33,524 bases of DNA, taken from positions 1 through 33,524 of the forward strand of contig CAJWBH010000026.1 of NCBI GenBank assembly GCA_913019975.1, in the 5' to 3' direction. The notes beneath the pieces are model-generated. The model saw nothing but the letters and a program-made list of their open reading frames with translations. It ran no database searches and was not told where the DNA came from. Each line of letters starts with the position of its first letter. Position 1 is the first letter of the stretch. Origin of the DNA: Thalassolituus maritimus. Its GTDB lineage: Bacteria > Pseudomonadota > Gammaproteobacteria > Pseudomonadales > Oceanobacteraceae. Below, in pieces: positions 1-9,150 of the stretch. Position numbers and translations under genes: made by a program.

Positions 1-3000
1 CACCATCGGTATCGGTAGCGCTATAAATATTGCCAATTTCAGCCTGGTCACCTTTACCGTCACCATCTGAATCTGAGTTCAGAGGATCAGTTCCAAGAGC
101 TGATTCGTCGGTATCATTCACACCGTCATTATCATCGTCCTGGTCCAGATTATTAGGTACCCCATCGCCGTCGGTGTCAGTGCCGGCATCGTTCGGATTC
201 AGAGGATCAGTACCCGCTGCAACTTCGGTTTCATTGTTGATACCGTCGTTGTCAGAGTCATTGGTAGGGTCGTTATTCGCGTCGTCCAGCTCATCCGACA
301 CGCCATCGTTATCCGCATCATTGTTAGCTGATTCGAGCGCGTCGATGACGCCGTCACCGTCAGTATCCGTGGTACCTTCAGCGCCGTCATTTTTGCCGTC
401 GCCGTCAGAATCGGCATTCAGCGGATCTGTGCCGTTGGTCGCTTCGTCTGCATCCGATACACCATCGTTGTCGTCGTCGGTATCGATGTTATCTGGCGTT
501 CCGTCACCGTCGGTGTCAGTACCTACATCATTTGGATCAAGCGGATCTGTGCCTGCAGCGACTTCGGTCTCATTATTGATACCGTCGTTGTCGGAATCGT
601 TCGTCGGATCATTGTTCGCTGCATCCTGTTCATCAGATACACCGTCGTTATCAGCATCATTATTCGCAGATTCGAGCGCGTCGATGATACCGTCACCATC
701 AGTATCGGTAGTGCCTTCGGCGCCGTCATTTTTGCCGTCTCCGTCAGAGTCAGCATTCAGAGGATCGGTACCATTAGTTGCTTCGTCAGCATCGGATACA
801 CCGTCATTGTCATCGTCGGTGTCGATATTATCTGGCGTGCCGTCACCGTCGGTGTCAGTACCCGCATCGTTTGGATTCAGAGGATCAGTACCCGCAGCAA
901 CTTCGGTCTCGTTATTGATACCGTCGTTGTCCGAATCGTTGGTCGGATCGTTGTTGGCAGCGTCCAGTTCATCCGACACGCCGTCGTTATCTACATCGTT
1001 ATTGGCAGATTCCAGCGCATCGATGATGCCGTCACCATCAGTATCCGTGGTGCCTTCAGCGCCGTCGTTTTTGCCGTCGCCGTCGGAGTCAGCATTCAGT
1101 GGATCAGTGCCATTGGTCGCTTCATCAGCATCCGATACACCGTCGTTATCATCGTCAGTATCGATGTTATCAGGGGTGCCGTCACCGTCGGTATCAGTAC
1201 CAACACTGTTCGGATCGAGTGGATCTGTACCTGCCGCAACTTCAGTCTCGTTGTTAATACCATCGTTGTCAGAGTCGTTGGTTGGGTCGTTGTTGGCAGC
1301 GTCCAGTTCATCAGAAACGCCGTCGTTATCTGCGTCATTGTTTGCAGATTCGAGCGCATCAATGATGCCATCACCATCAGTATCTGTAGTGCCTTCAACG
1401 CCATCATTTTTACCGTCGCCATCGGAGTCAGCATTCAGTGGATCAGTGCCGTTCGTCGACTCATCAGCATCAGAAACGCCGTCATTGTCATCATCAGTGT
1501 CGAACGCATCTGCAATGCCATCGCCGTCGGTATCTGTTGGCGTGCTGTTGGGGTCAAGAGGATCAGTACCTAGCTGAGTCTCCTGGATATTGCTGACGCC
1601 ATCGTTATCAGAGTCGTTGGCTGGATCATTATTCGCCGCATCCTGATGATCCATTACACCGTCACTATCAGTGTCGGTGGTGTTGGATTCGAGTGCATCA
1701 ATGGTACCGTCGTTGTCGGTATCGGTCGGAGAAGCAACACTACCGACTTCGGTCAGGTCGTCGATACCATCGTTATCAGAATCGGTATCAAGAGGATCAG
1801 TACCCAACAGACCTTCGTTATCGTCGCTCAGGCCATCGTTATCGTCGTCGGTATCAGCATTATTTCCTACACCATCACCGTCGGTATCGACAGTTTCATT
1901 CGGATCAAGAGGGAATGCATCCTGGAGATCTGGCACACCATCATTATCGTCGTCAGTATCGGCATTGTTACCGATACCATCGCCATCGGTATCTACCGAT
2001 TCGTTCGGATCATTTGGAAACGCATCGTATGGGTCCAGTACACCATCGCCATCAGAGTCGACAGTTACCGCCACAGTAAAGTAATCGCCTGAATTCAGAG
2101 CCACGCCATTGATAATACCTGTGGTCTTGTTGATCTCACCGACCTCAAGCGCTCCTGACGTAAAGTCAGAGTTAGTACTTTTACGAACAAGGTAGAGGCG
2201 CGCACTGGCTGGCAGGCCAGATGGAATGGCGAATTGCATTGAAACGGTTTGATTAAAGCTGCTCTTCTGAACCAACCATTCGCGTCCAATACGATAGGAA
2301 TATGGTGCACTGATTTCTGAAGTCTGAAGACTGTAGGCGCCTGCATTGCGCCCCACGAGGAAGTAACTTCGATCTGCTGCAATGCCTGCTGTACGTGCAG
2401 ATGCGGAGTTAGCTGATGTGAAATCGTTCTGTGTTGCCAGAGTCAGACGCGTGCTTTTGACTGAACGGGAAACTTTCTGGTTAAGAGTCGCTGCGTCGTC
2501 ACGACCAAGGCCAAACACCGCATCCTGGAAGTTAGCATCCAGTGAGTCGTTCCAGACGGTTGCGCCTGTACTGTTAACGTAGTTGCCCGCGAGATCGATG
2601 CCGTATTTAACAGCAAGATAGGAGTTAATTCTTTGAGCTTCTGCGGAGGATATGGCACGCGTGAACCAGATGACCTCCATAATGTCGCCCTGGAAGGCAT
2701 CGCCGCTATCTTTGCGCCCATAGCCAACCAAGAGATTGTCGCCACGGGTTACAGAGGCAAAGTCTGAATTGTACACGTAATCCGCGCCATTCATCCCCAG
2801 TGTAAATGTACGGTTCTGGCTACCGCCAATAATCGCCGAGCCCAAGACATTTTGCGACAAAGGAACCGGGGTCGGGAACTCTACATTGATATCACTGCCT
2901 GAAGATCGCTCTGGTCGCAGTAGGAACTTACCCGCGCCGCTATTGCCGGTGCCCTGCAACGAATAACCGGGCTCACCCGCATAGTCCGTAGTGCTATCGA

Positions 3001-3379
3001 GGCCGGTGATACGCCCTGAATTTCCGCTGACGTAAGAGCTTGTGCGAGTTACCGTAAAGATTGAAAGCGGAGTTTCTCTTTCTCCGCCCTGAACAATATT
3101 GGTGCGGTTGTTTCGGAAATGGCGGCTACTGGTGTAGCCAGTAGTGTATGGATGGAAATTATGAGCGGCATTGGCCCCTGACACAGACCAGGAACCCACA
3201 GCGTCGATATCGCGCCCATTCCCGGAGCGGTCAGCCCAGGCATCGTTAATGTTGCCCGCATCATCTGACTTCAACCAGAGCGCAGAACCACTTACACCGC
3301 CTGGCGCTGCGAGAGTGATACTGGATACAGATATAGCTGCCCATGAGGCTACGAGAGCCAGGCCCTTAGAAAATTTCAT
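1..3379 (-). CDS. Large secreted LamG/DUF8202-like and thrombospondin type 3 repeat protein (C-terminus outside window)
   Basis: An open frame reads from the ATG at 3379 to the window edge without a stop (1126 codons seen). The start has a GGAG ribosome site 7 bases upstream and opens with a Sec signal peptide (MKFSKGLALVASWAAISVSS...). Residues about 25-430 look like a concanavalin A/LamG-type head: a FTRAISSAEAQRINSYLAVK segment, then YGIDL and GLGRDDAATLNQKVS, which I associate with the DUF8202-type heads of marine surface proteins. From about residue 440 the protein is almost entirely Asp-rich calcium-binding repeats of thrombospondin type 3 type (DTDGDG, DSDNDG, DTDDDNDGVSD, GTDPLDPN). 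It is therefore probably exported and calcium-stiffened, either surface-attached or released. Function is not deducible. The missing C-terminus would show whether a T9SS, T1SS or anchoring signal is present. Confidence 0.88.
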   Translation of the reverse strand, partial: MKFSKGLALVASWAAISVSSITLAAPGGVSGSALWLKSDDAGNINDAWADRSGNGRDIDAVGSWSVSGANAAHNFHPYTTGYTSSRHFRNNRTNIVQGGERETPLSIFTVTRTSSYVSGNSGRITGLDSTTDYAGEPGYSLQGTGNSGAGKFLLRPERSSGSDINVEFPTPVPLSQNVLGSAIIGGSQNRTFTLGMNGADYVYNSDFASVTRGDNLLVGYGRKDSGDAFQGDIMEVIWFTRAISSAEAQRINSYLAVKYGIDLAGNYVNSTGATVWNDSLDANFQDAVFGLGRDDAATLNQKVSRSVKSTRLTLATQNDFTSANSASARTAGIAADRSYFLVGRNAGAYSLQTSEISAPYSYRIGREWLVQKSSFNQTVSMQFAIPSGLPASARLYLVRKSTNSDFTSGALEVGEINKTTGIINGVALNSGDYFTVAVTVDSDGDGVLDPYDAFPNDPNESVDTDGDGIGNNADTDDDNDGVPDLQDAFPLDPNETVDTDGDGVGNNADTDDDNDGLSDDNEGLLGTDPLDTDSDNDGIDDLTEVGSVASPTDTDNDGTIDALESNTTDTDSDGVMDHQDAANNDPANDSDNDGVSNIQETQLGTDPLDPNSTPTDTDGDGIADAFDTDDDNDGVSDADESTNGTDPLNADSDGDGKNDGVEGTTDTDGDGIIDALESANNDADNDGVSDELDAANNDPTNDSDNDGINNETEVAAGTDPLDPNSVGTDTDGDGTPDNIDTDDDNDGVSDADEATNGTDPLNADSDGDGKNDGAEGTTDTDGDGIIDALESANNDVDNDGVSDELDAANNDPTNDSDNDGINNETEVAAGTDPLNPNDAGTDTDGDGTPDNIDTDDDNDGVSDADEATNGTDPLNADSDGDGKNDGAEGTTDTDGDGIIDALESANNDADNDGVSDEQDAANNDPTNDSDNDGINNETEVAAGTDPLDPNDVGTDTDGDGTPDNIDTDDDNDGVSDADEATNGTDPLNADSDGDGKNDGAEGTTDTDGDGVIDALESANNDADNDGVSDELDDANNDPTNDSDNDGINNETEVAAGTDPLNPNDAGTDTDGDGVPNNLDQDDDNDGVNDTDESALGTDPLNSDSDGDGKGDQAEIGNIYSATDTDG
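29..1723 (-). repeat. Five tandem 339-bp units encoding a 113-residue TSP3 module
   Basis: Within the secreted protein gene the codons for a DTDGDG..IDALES block recur with first bases at 1723, 1384, 1045, 706 and 367, exactly 339 bp apart. Each unit holds several calcium-loop motifs in the same order and ends in DSDGDGKNDG. The unit nearest 1723 is the most diverged. The unit starting at 367 is followed by an altered end (IGNIYSA) before the next DTDG, which shifts the register by 15 bp. The units differ at many positions that look synonymous while the protein motif is kept. Confidence 0.9.
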
Positions 3380-3395
3380 ACGATCGCTCCATACC

Positions 3396-3425
3396 GAACC
3401 AGCTCGTCAGAATGAGAACCAGCTC
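3396..3425. repeat. Pair of 10-bp direct repeats upstream of the TSP3 protein gene
   Basis: GAACCAGCTC occurs at 3396-3405 and again at 3416-3425, a 20-bp period (about two helical turns), just upstream of the ribosome site of the minus-strand TSP3 gene. This could be a tandem operator or simply part of the leader. No -10/-35 pair was confidently placed. Confidence 0.35.
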
Positions 3426-3636
3426 ACAATCCATTCAGATAGTTTTGCGGGATTCTATCGGCTGTGATACCCACCAGCAATACGCCTTAAGAGGGATATC
3501 CGGCCTAAGAGCCACAAAAACACTCCGAAAGGGCCAGTTATTGGCCAATTAGTGTCATGAGGCGATACTAATGAACATGTGTCTGTTTCACAAGATGTAA
3601 CAAGAAGTCACACTGTGACATTTACGCATAAACGAC

Positions 3637-3659
3637 AAAAGCCGCACTTCGCGGCCTTT
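3637..3659 (-). terminator. Hairpin terminator downstream of the solute-binding protein gene
   Basis: A GC-rich hairpin (CCGC/GCGG core, flanked by A and T runs) lies about 34 bases after the stop of the minus-strand gene at 3693. Reading the minus strand it ends in GCGGCTTTT. One bulged base interrupts the stem. Confidence 0.6.
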
Positions 3660-3692
3660 AAACGGGAATTTAAGGGAGAATTGTCAGTTCTG

Positions 3693-4937
3693 TCAGTGGC
3701 TGTTCCGAAGCGCTTCTTCTACATCTATCCCAAGGATCAGGATGCCCTTTCTCCTCCCCAGGGTGTCTGTAATTGTCCAACTCACCTTCACCTGAAACTT
3801 TCTCGATGACTCATCGTAGCGAATACCATCAATATGATAATCAGAGGATGGATTGCTGATAAGCGCTTTCCATGCTGCTTCATCGGCTTGATAGTAATCG
3901 GTGGTTATATCACTCTGAGCGACATTCAGACCGGCACTTCCAACAAGAATAGCCTCAGTAATCAAACCGTTACTGAGCTCCTTCACGGATCTGAGGTAGG
4001 CTGACGTCGGTCTGCTGATAATCTCACTGATCAATGGCTGTTCCGCTGCAGAAACCTCATGGCGCCATTGCACATCAAGCGCATCAATGACATCAGCAGC
4101 CAGCGCTTTTTGCATCTGATTGGAGTCATCTAAAGCTGTAAGAAGCTTGTTGTCATCGATGATGGTTCTGATCCTTTTCGAAACAACGGAGAGAAGGTTT
4201 TCCCTCTCAAGGTCATTCAACGCGACGGTCTCTCCGGCACAATCAGATATCTGTTTATTGAACCGTCCGATAAATTCAGGATGCTGCTCGAGAAACTGAT
4301 CGGCGAAATACACCCCTAAAGGCATGTATCGTACAAACGTTCTCTCAAGATAACTGTTGAAGTCAGAATTCGCTGACGCCTCAGATACCAGCTCCTCGAA
4401 ATAACGCGAATCCGCAATGAAGGTATCTATCCTACCGGCCTGAACAAGACGCACTAACTGCATCCCCTCATTGACCAACTCTGTTACCGGAATTCCCTCT
4501 GTATCCAGCCAGGTCGCCTGATTGCTTGACCTGACGGCACCAATTCGCAGAGTTTTCACATCACTGAGATCAAGGCCACTGGCGTGATACCAGTACCACT
4601 TCTCCAGAGCAAAAGGGGCTGACATAGTTGCCACCTCATCAAGCTCCGGTGAAGGCCCAGTCGTAAAAATACCATCAGCTACAGAGTGCTTCATATCCTG
4701 AATCGCCCGCTGCCAGGGCATTACCTGAACGGAAAAGGACTCATTAATATCGCGGAAGATACAGCGTAAAGTCTCAGTTGATTCGCCCGACAATTCTCCC
4801 TGAAGCATCATTTGATATGGTGGCCAGATGGTTGTACGCAATTTCACTGCGCCGTAACTCGGTGCAGGTGCCAGCTCCGCTGCAACAACACTGACAGAAA
4901 TGAAAGTAAAAAAGAGAGAAATTAGTCTAAATTTCAT
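3693..4937 (-). CDS. Secreted solute-binding (SBP_bac_3-like) protein with C-terminal Cache-like domain
   Basis: A 414-residue protein with a Sec signal peptide (MKFRLISLFFTFISVSVVAA). Residues about 28-240 resemble family 3 extracellular solute-binding proteins: IWPPYQ near the start of the mature chain, MPWQRAIQDMKHSVADGIF, then LRIGAVRSSN and GRIDTFIADSRYF in the second lobe. Residues about 320-408 look like a periplasmic Cache/PDC sensor domain (EAILVGSAGLNVAQSD, DYYQADEAAW, then VSWTITDTLGRRKGILILGI). No transmembrane helix separates the two parts and no kinase or GGDEF output domain follows. It is probably a periplasmic ligand-binding protein that works with an unlinked partner; the ligand is unknown. 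It is transcribed alone, bounded by terminators on both sides. Confidence 0.75.
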   Translation of the reverse strand: MKFRLISLFFTFISVSVVAAELAPAPSYGAVKLRTTIWPPYQMMLQGELSGESTETLRCIFRDINESFSVQVMPWQRAIQDMKHSVADGIFTTGPSPELDEVATMSAPFALEKWYWYHASGLDLSDVKTLRIGAVRSSNQATWLDTEGIPVTELVNEGMQLVRLVQAGRIDTFIADSRYFEELVSEASANSDFNSYLERTFVRYMPLGVYFADQFLEQHPEFIGRFNKQISDCAGETVALNDLERENLLSVVSKRIRTIIDDNKLLTALDDSNQMQKALAADVIDALDVQWRHEVSAAEQPLISEIISRPTSAYLRSVKELSNGLITEAILVGSAGLNVAQSDITTDYYQADEAAWKALISNPSSDYHIDGIRYDESSRKFQVKVSWTITDTLGRRKGILILGIDVEEALRNSH

Positions 4938-4981
4938 GACCTTAGCCCAAACGGATAACAGCTCTAATAATAGCAGGCCCT

Positions 4982-5016
4982 ACGAAAAAGCCCGGTCAAT
5001 GACCGGGCTTTTTCGT
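4982..5016. terminator. Bidirectional intrinsic terminator after guaA
   Basis: Perfect 17-bp inverted repeat around a single base (ACGAAAAAGCCCGGTCA and its complement), with A and T runs on both sides. It lies 26 bases after the guaA stop on the minus strand and should end the guaBA transcript. Confidence 0.93.
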
Positions 5017-5041
5017 GTTCTTTAGTGACGACGCGGTGTAA

Positions 5042-6619
5042 TTATTCCCACTCAATCGTCGCTGGCGGCTTAGATGATACGTCGTAAGCCACACGTGAAA
5101 TGTGCTCGATCTCATTAATAATACGATTTGAGACTTTCTCCAGCAGCTCATAAGGGAGGTGAGCCCAGCGTGCTGTCATAAAATCAATGGTTTCTACCGC
5201 GCGCAAAGAGACAACCCACTCATAACGGCGCTGGTCGCCCACTACGCCAACGGATTTCACCGGCAGGAAGACCACGAACGCCTGAGAAGTTTTGTGGTAC
5301 CAGTCGAAGTTATGCAGTTCTTCGATGAAGATAGCATCCGCTTCACGCAGCACGTCAGCGTATTCTTTCTTCACTTCACCGAGAATTCGCACGCCCAGAC
5401 CCGGCCCAGGGAATGGGTGACGGTAAACCATGTCGTAAGGGAGGCCGAGTTCCAGACCAATCTTACGCACTTCGTCTTTAAACAGTTCACGCAGCGGTTC
5501 AACCAGATCCATCTTCATGTCTTCCGGCAGGCCACCCACATTGTGGTGTGACTTGATCACGTGCGCCTTACCGGTTTTAGCCGCCGCAGACTCAATCACG
5601 TCTGGGTAAATCGTGCCCTGCGCCAGGAATGGAACATCTTTCAGTTTACTGGCTTCTTCATCGAAGACTTCGATAAAGGTGTTACCGATCACTTTACGTT
5701 TCTGCTCAGGATCAGAGACGCCTTCCAGCTTGCCAAGGAAGAGCTCTTCCGCGTCTGCACGGATGACTTTAACGCCCATGTTCTTGGCGAACATGTCCAT
5801 CACCATGTCGCCTTCGTTCTTGCGCAGCAGACCGTTATCAACAAACACACAGGTCAGCTGATCACCGATGGCTTTGTGCAGCAGCGCCGCCACAACCGAT
5901 GAATCGACACCGCCAGACAGGCCCAGGAGAACCTTCTGGTTACCGACCTGCTCACGAACACGCTCGATCTGATCTTCAATAATTTTCGCTGGTGTCCACA
6001 GTGCTTCACAGCCACAGATATCCATGACGAAATGCTCCAGCAGGCGCTTGCCCTGCAGGGTGTGCGTCACTTCTGGGTGAAACTGTACACCGAAGAAATT
6101 TTTCTCAGCATTGAACATGCCTGCAATCGGGCAGCTCGGCGTGGTTGCCATCAGCTCAAAGCCTTCAGGCATGGTTGCCACTTTATCGCCGTGGCTCATC
6201 CACACATCAAGAAGACTTTTACCGTCTTCGCTGACATGGTCTTTGATGTCTTTGAGCAGTGCGTTGTTCGTCTCAACCTGAATCTGGGCATAGCCAAATT
6301 CACGGATGTTGGAGCCCTGCACACTGCCACCCAACTGCTCTGCCATTGTCTGCATGCCGTAGCAGATACCAAGCACTGGCAAACCAAGCTCGAACACCAC
6401 CTGAGGAGCGCGCGGCGAACCCGCCTCTGTCACAGACTCAGGGCCACCTGCCAGAATAATACCGGACGGGTTGTACTCGCGGATTTCCGCTTCGTCCATG
6501 TCCCAGGCGCGGATTTCAGAGAACACACCAATTTCACGTACGCGACGTGCTATCAGCTGAGTGTACTGTGAACCGAAATCCAGAATCAGAATACGTTGAG
6601 CGTGGATGTCTTGTGACAT
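5042..6619 (-). CDS. guaA: GMP synthase (glutamine-hydrolysing)
   Basis: Converts XMP to GMP using ATP and glutamine, the last step of guanine nucleotide synthesis, in the cytosol. The 525 residues match the full family length. The N-terminal class I glutamine amidotransferase carries the nucleophile Cys86 in GICYGMQ and His181/Glu183 in QFHPEV. The ATP pyrophosphatase domain has the P-loop SGGVDSS at 235-241. The C-terminal dimerisation domain ends in the usual PPATIEWE. The ATG at 6619 has GGAAAG upstream. It lies 79 bp downstream of guaB on the same strand, with a hairpin terminator in the gap, and is followed by a strong terminator. Confidence 0.99.
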   Translation of the reverse strand: MSQDIHAQRILILDFGSQYTQLIARRVREIGVFSEIRAWDMDEAEIREYNPSGIILAGGPESVTEAGSPRAPQVVFELGLPVLGICYGMQTMAEQLGGSVQGSNIREFGYAQIQVETNNALLKDIKDHVSEDGKSLLDVWMSHGDKVATMPEGFELMATTPSCPIAGMFNAEKNFFGVQFHPEVTHTLQGKRLLEHFVMDICGCEALWTPAKIIEDQIERVREQVGNQKVLLGLSGGVDSSVVAALLHKAIGDQLTCVFVDNGLLRKNEGDMVMDMFAKNMGVKVIRADAEELFLGKLEGVSDPEQKRKVIGNTFIEVFDEEASKLKDVPFLAQGTIYPDVIESAAAKTGKAHVIKSHHNVGGLPEDMKMDLVEPLRELFKDEVRKIGLELGLPYDMVYRHPFPGPGLGVRILGEVKKEYADVLREADAIFIEELHNFDWYHKTSQAFVVFLPVKSVGVVGDQRRYEWVVSLRAVETIDFMTARWAHLPYELLEKVSNRIINEIEHISRVAYDVSSKPPATIEWE

Positions 6620-6654
6620 TGGGCTTTCCAGATAAAAGATTTAAAAACAAAAGC

Positions 6655-6676
6655 GGGGATGACTCTCGTCATCCCC
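6655..6676 (-). terminator. Hairpin with U-rich tail between guaB and guaA
   Basis: GGGGATGAC and its exact complement form a 9-bp stem with a 4-base loop (TCTC on the plus strand, GAGA in the minus-strand RNA). Read on the minus strand it is followed by GCTTTTGTTTTT. It sits in the 79-bp gap between the guaB stop and the guaA start, so it has the form of an intrinsic terminator or attenuator that would lower guaA relative to guaB. Confidence 0.75.
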
Positions 6677-6698
6677 ACGTCTTAGCATTTTTCAGCGA

Positions 6699-8183
6699 TC
6701 AGCCTAAGCGATAGTTTGGCGCTTCTTTGGTGATCTGTACGTCGTGAACGTGTGATTCAGACATGCCCGCCGCCGTAATACGCACAAACTCAGGTTTGGT
6801 ACGCATCTCGTCGATCGTCGCGCAACCGGTGTAGCCCATGGAAGCACGCACACCGCCCATCAGCTGGTGAACGATGTTCGTCAGTGGACCTTTCACTGCG
6901 ATACGACCTTCGATGCCTTCCGGAACCAGCTTATCAACACCGGCTTTTTTGTCCTGGAAGTAACGGTCAGACGAACCCTGGCTCTGCCCCATGGCACCAA
7001 GAGAACCCATGCCACGGTATGCCTTGTAAGCACGTCCCTGGAACAGTTCAACTTCGCCCGGAGACTCATCAGTACCCGCCAGCATAGAGCCGACCATAAC
7101 GACGCTTGCGCCAGCAACGATGGCTTTAGAGATGTCACCAGAAAAACGGATACCGCCATCAGCAATCACAGGCACATCGTATTTCTTCATGGCTTCAGCC
7201 ACGTTAGCAACCGCTGAGATCTGAGGCACACCCACACCAGCAACGATACGGGTAGTACAGATAGAGCCAGGGCCGATACCGACCTTCACGCCATCCGCAC
7301 CGGCTTCAGCAAGCGCAATCGCCGCTTCAGCAGTTGCGATGTTGCCACCGATCACCTGAACCTCAGGGAAGTTCTCTTTCACCCAACGCACGCGGTCGAT
7401 AACGCCTGTGCCACCCGGGTTCGATGTATGGCCGTGTGCGGTATCAACAACAATCACATCAACACCGGCTTTAACCAGGGCTTCGACACGTTCTTCAGTG
7501 CCAGCACCTGTGCCTACGGCAGCGCCAACACGCAGACGACCCTGCTCATCTTTGGCAGCGTTCGGGTAAGCACGGGCTTTTTCGATGTCTTTCACGGTCA
7601 TCAGGCCGACCAGCTTGCCTGCGTCGTCCAGTACCAGAACTTTCTCAATGCGGTGCGTGTGCAGCAGGTCCTGAACGTCTTCTGGGCTGGTGCCCTCTTT
7701 TGCAGTGACCAGCTGATCTTTTGGCGTCATCACGCTGGCGACCTGTGCATCCAGGTTCTTTTCAAAGCGTACGTCACGTGAGGTGACGATGCCCACCAGC
7801 TCATCACCATCAACAACTGGCATTCCAGAGATGTTGTGCTGTTGAGTCAGCTCAATGATTTCACGAATCGTGCTGGTGCTAGGCACAGTGATCGGATCTT
7901 TGACGACGCCGCTTTCGTATTTCTTGACCTTACGAACCTCAGCAGCCTGTTCCTCGATGGTCAGGTTTTTATGGACGATACCTAAGCCACCTTCCTGAGC
8001 AATTGCAATTGCCAGGCGCGCTTCAGTAACCGTATCCATCGCGGCAGAAATAAGGGGAACGTTCAGCTCAATGCCTTTGGTCAGGCGTGTCTTCAGACTG
8101 ACCTGGTTTGGCAGGACCTCGGAATAACCGGGCACTAGCAGCACGTCATCAAAGGTGAGTGCATCTTGAGCGATTCGCAACAT
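6699..8183 (-). CDS. guaB: IMP dehydrogenase
   Basis: Oxidises IMP to XMP with NAD+, the rate-limiting step of guanine nucleotide synthesis. The ATG at 8183 gives 494 residues, close to the 488 of E. coli, beginning [19 protein letters not shown] as in homologues, with GGAAGG upstream. The open frame continues further 5' to 8450, but that extension runs through the promoter and into the neighbouring gene and has no family similarity. Two CBS domains lie at about 93-205. The catalytic loop GPGSICTTR contains Cys309, ADGG is at 341-344 and the flap [10 protein letters not shown] follows. It is the first gene of the guaB-guaA operon. Confidence 0.98.
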   Translation of the reverse strand: MLRIAQDALTFDDVLLVPGYSEVLPNQVSLKTRLTKGIELNVPLISAAMDTVTEARLAIAIAQEGGLGIVHKNLTIEEQAAEVRKVKKYESGVVKDPITVPSTSTIREIIELTQQHNISGMPVVDGDELVGIVTSRDVRFEKNLDAQVASVMTPKDQLVTAKEGTSPEDVQDLLHTHRIEKVLVLDDAGKLVGLMTVKDIEKARAYPNAAKDEQGRLRVGAAVGTGAGTEERVEALVKAGVDVIVVDTAHGHTSNPGGTGVIDRVRWVKENFPEVQVIGGNIATAEAAIALAEAGADGVKVGIGPGSICTTRIVAGVGVPQISAVANVAEAMKKYDVPVIADGGIRFSGDISKAIVAGASVVMVGSMLAGTDESPGEVELFQGRAYKAYRGMGSLGAMGQSQGSSDRYFQDKKAGVDKLVPEGIEGRIAVKGPLTNIVHQLMGGVRASMGYTGCATIDEMRTKPEFVRITAAGMSESHVHDVQITKEAPNYRLG

Positions 8184-8222
8184 AGAAGAGCCTTCCGAAT
8201 GAGGTTGTAGGAAAGGCGGGGC

Positions 8223-8251
8223 ATTATACCGGAAGGTCATTCGCCGGTAAA
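8223..8251 (-). promoter_or_regulatory. guaB promoter with GC-rich discriminator
   Basis: On the minus strand TTTACC (8246-8251) and a perfect TATAAT (8223-8228) are separated by exactly 17 bp, about 40 bp upstream of the guaB start. The bases after the -10 box (GCCCCGCC) are GC-rich, as in promoters repressed by ppGpp/DksA. The stringent control is an inference. Confidence 0.8.
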
Positions 8252-8256
8252 TCCCG

Positions 8257-9150
8257 CTACGGATTCTGTTTTGATGTATCCGCCACGACAGGCGGGCACA
8301 CTCCCCTGACCAGAAAATCCGCGACCTGTTCCCTGAACTTGTTGTATCGGAAACTGGCGATATGAGGCCCCTGCGATGCGACGTAACACCGCATGCTCTC
8401 TGGCAGCGCGTCATACAAGGCCTGCCCTTCAGACACAGGCACAACCTCATCCATGCGACTGTGCAGCTGCATGACCGGAATGTGGATATTCGGGGCGCGA
8501 TCCTTTGGGTCCCAGTCTGACGGAATTAAGTAAACAAGGGGTAAAACAATGGTACCGACCACGGTACGCTGCAGCATCTCTCTGGCCACGCTGCGGAATC
8601 CGGCAAACGGCGCTTCGAGTATGAGTTGAGAAACGTCATAGTCACGGCCATAGTCTGCAACGAAATTGACCGCGAGCGCTGCACCCATCGACTGACCAAG
8701 AACAACCAGAGAGTGATCCGGGTAAGCATCCCGCAGCCAGCTGGCGCCGGCTTTCGCATCCATAAGAACGTCCGGCAAAATAGGCCGCCCCTGTGATGCG
8801 CCAAAACCACGGTAATCAAGGGCCAACACGGTATAGCCCTTCTCAACCAGCCAGAAAACACTGCGCGAATGCGTCGAGATATTCTCAGCATTGCCGTGCA
8901 AGTAAAGAATCACCTTAGCCTGCTCGATTGTTGGTTCAGGCTTGAGTAACCAGGCATGAAGTTCTGTGCCGTCATCCGCAGTCAGCCAGACATCTTCATA
9001 ATCGATATCAAAACGGTCCGGCGTCTGTAACCAGATTTCCTGCGGGTGAAAATACAGGGTCGTCAGCGAGGCGCAACCGCTTAACGTTGCAGCCACCACA
9101 AGCATCACGGAAATCCGAACCAGCCTGAACGCTTCAGAAATACCAGGCAT
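8257..9150 (-). CDS. Alpha/beta hydrolase, predicted lipoprotein
   Basis: A 297-residue protein with a lipobox LSGC (lipidated Cys26) after a short hydrophobic leader, so it is probably anchored in an outer or inner membrane leaflet. The hydrolase fold is clear: oxyanion-side [16 protein letters not shown], nucleophile Ser154 in GQSMGA, likely acid Asp234 in HSRMDEVVP and His263 in GPH. It belongs to the broad BEM46/YqiA-like serine hydrolases; the substrate is unknown. Its start overlaps the end of the upstream DUF4105 gene by 17 bp, which suggests translational coupling and perhaps a joint role in the envelope. Its stop lies just upstream of the guaB promoter. Confidence 0.85.
   Translation of the reverse strand: MPGISEAFRLVRISVMLVVAATLSGCASLTTLYFHPQEIWLQTPDRFDIDYEDVWLTADDGTELHAWLLKPEPTIEQAKVILYLHGNAENISTHSRSVFWLVEKGYTVLALDYRGFGASQGRPILPDVLMDAKAGASWLRDAYPDHSLVVLGQSMGAALAVNFVADYGRDYDVSQLILEAPFAGFRSVAREMLQRTVVGTIVLPLVYLIPSDWDPKDRAPNIHIPVMQLHSRMDEVVPVSEGQALYDALPESMRCYVASQGPHIASFRYNKFREQVADFLVRGVCPPVVADTSKQNP

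Larger units (their letters stand above)
3380..3692. other. Gene-free stretch between the TSP3 gene and the solute-binding protein gene
   Basis: This 313-bp stretch must carry the promoter of the minus-strand TSP3 gene. It holds the direct repeats at 3396-3425, an ATTGGCCAAT palindrome at 3540-3549, a GTCACA-C-TGTGAC palindrome at 3607-3619 and the terminator hairpin at 3637-3659. Short frames crossing it show no protein-like features. Confidence 0.6.

Noticed and set aside
30-1577. Long plus-strand open frame of 515 codons, rich in Ser and Pro
   Set aside because: It is the antisense shadow of the GAC/GAT/TCA-rich TSP3 repeats; its regular composition follows from the minus-strand calcium loops.
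29-1723. CRISPR-like reading of the regular repeats
   Set aside because: Units are 339 bp, coding and without unique spacers.
1646-2092. Overlapping plus-strand frames of 128-148 codons
   Set aside because: Also shadows of the minus-strand TSP3 region; low-complexity products with no domain.
3607-3619. GTCACA-C-TGTGAC palindrome as a CRP site
   Set aside because: The half sites are in inverted order and spacing relative to TGTGA-N6-TCACA.
8184-8450. Longer guaB frame starting at 8450
   Set aside because: The extension runs through the promoter and the end of the neighbouring gene, and homologues start at [13 protein letters not shown].
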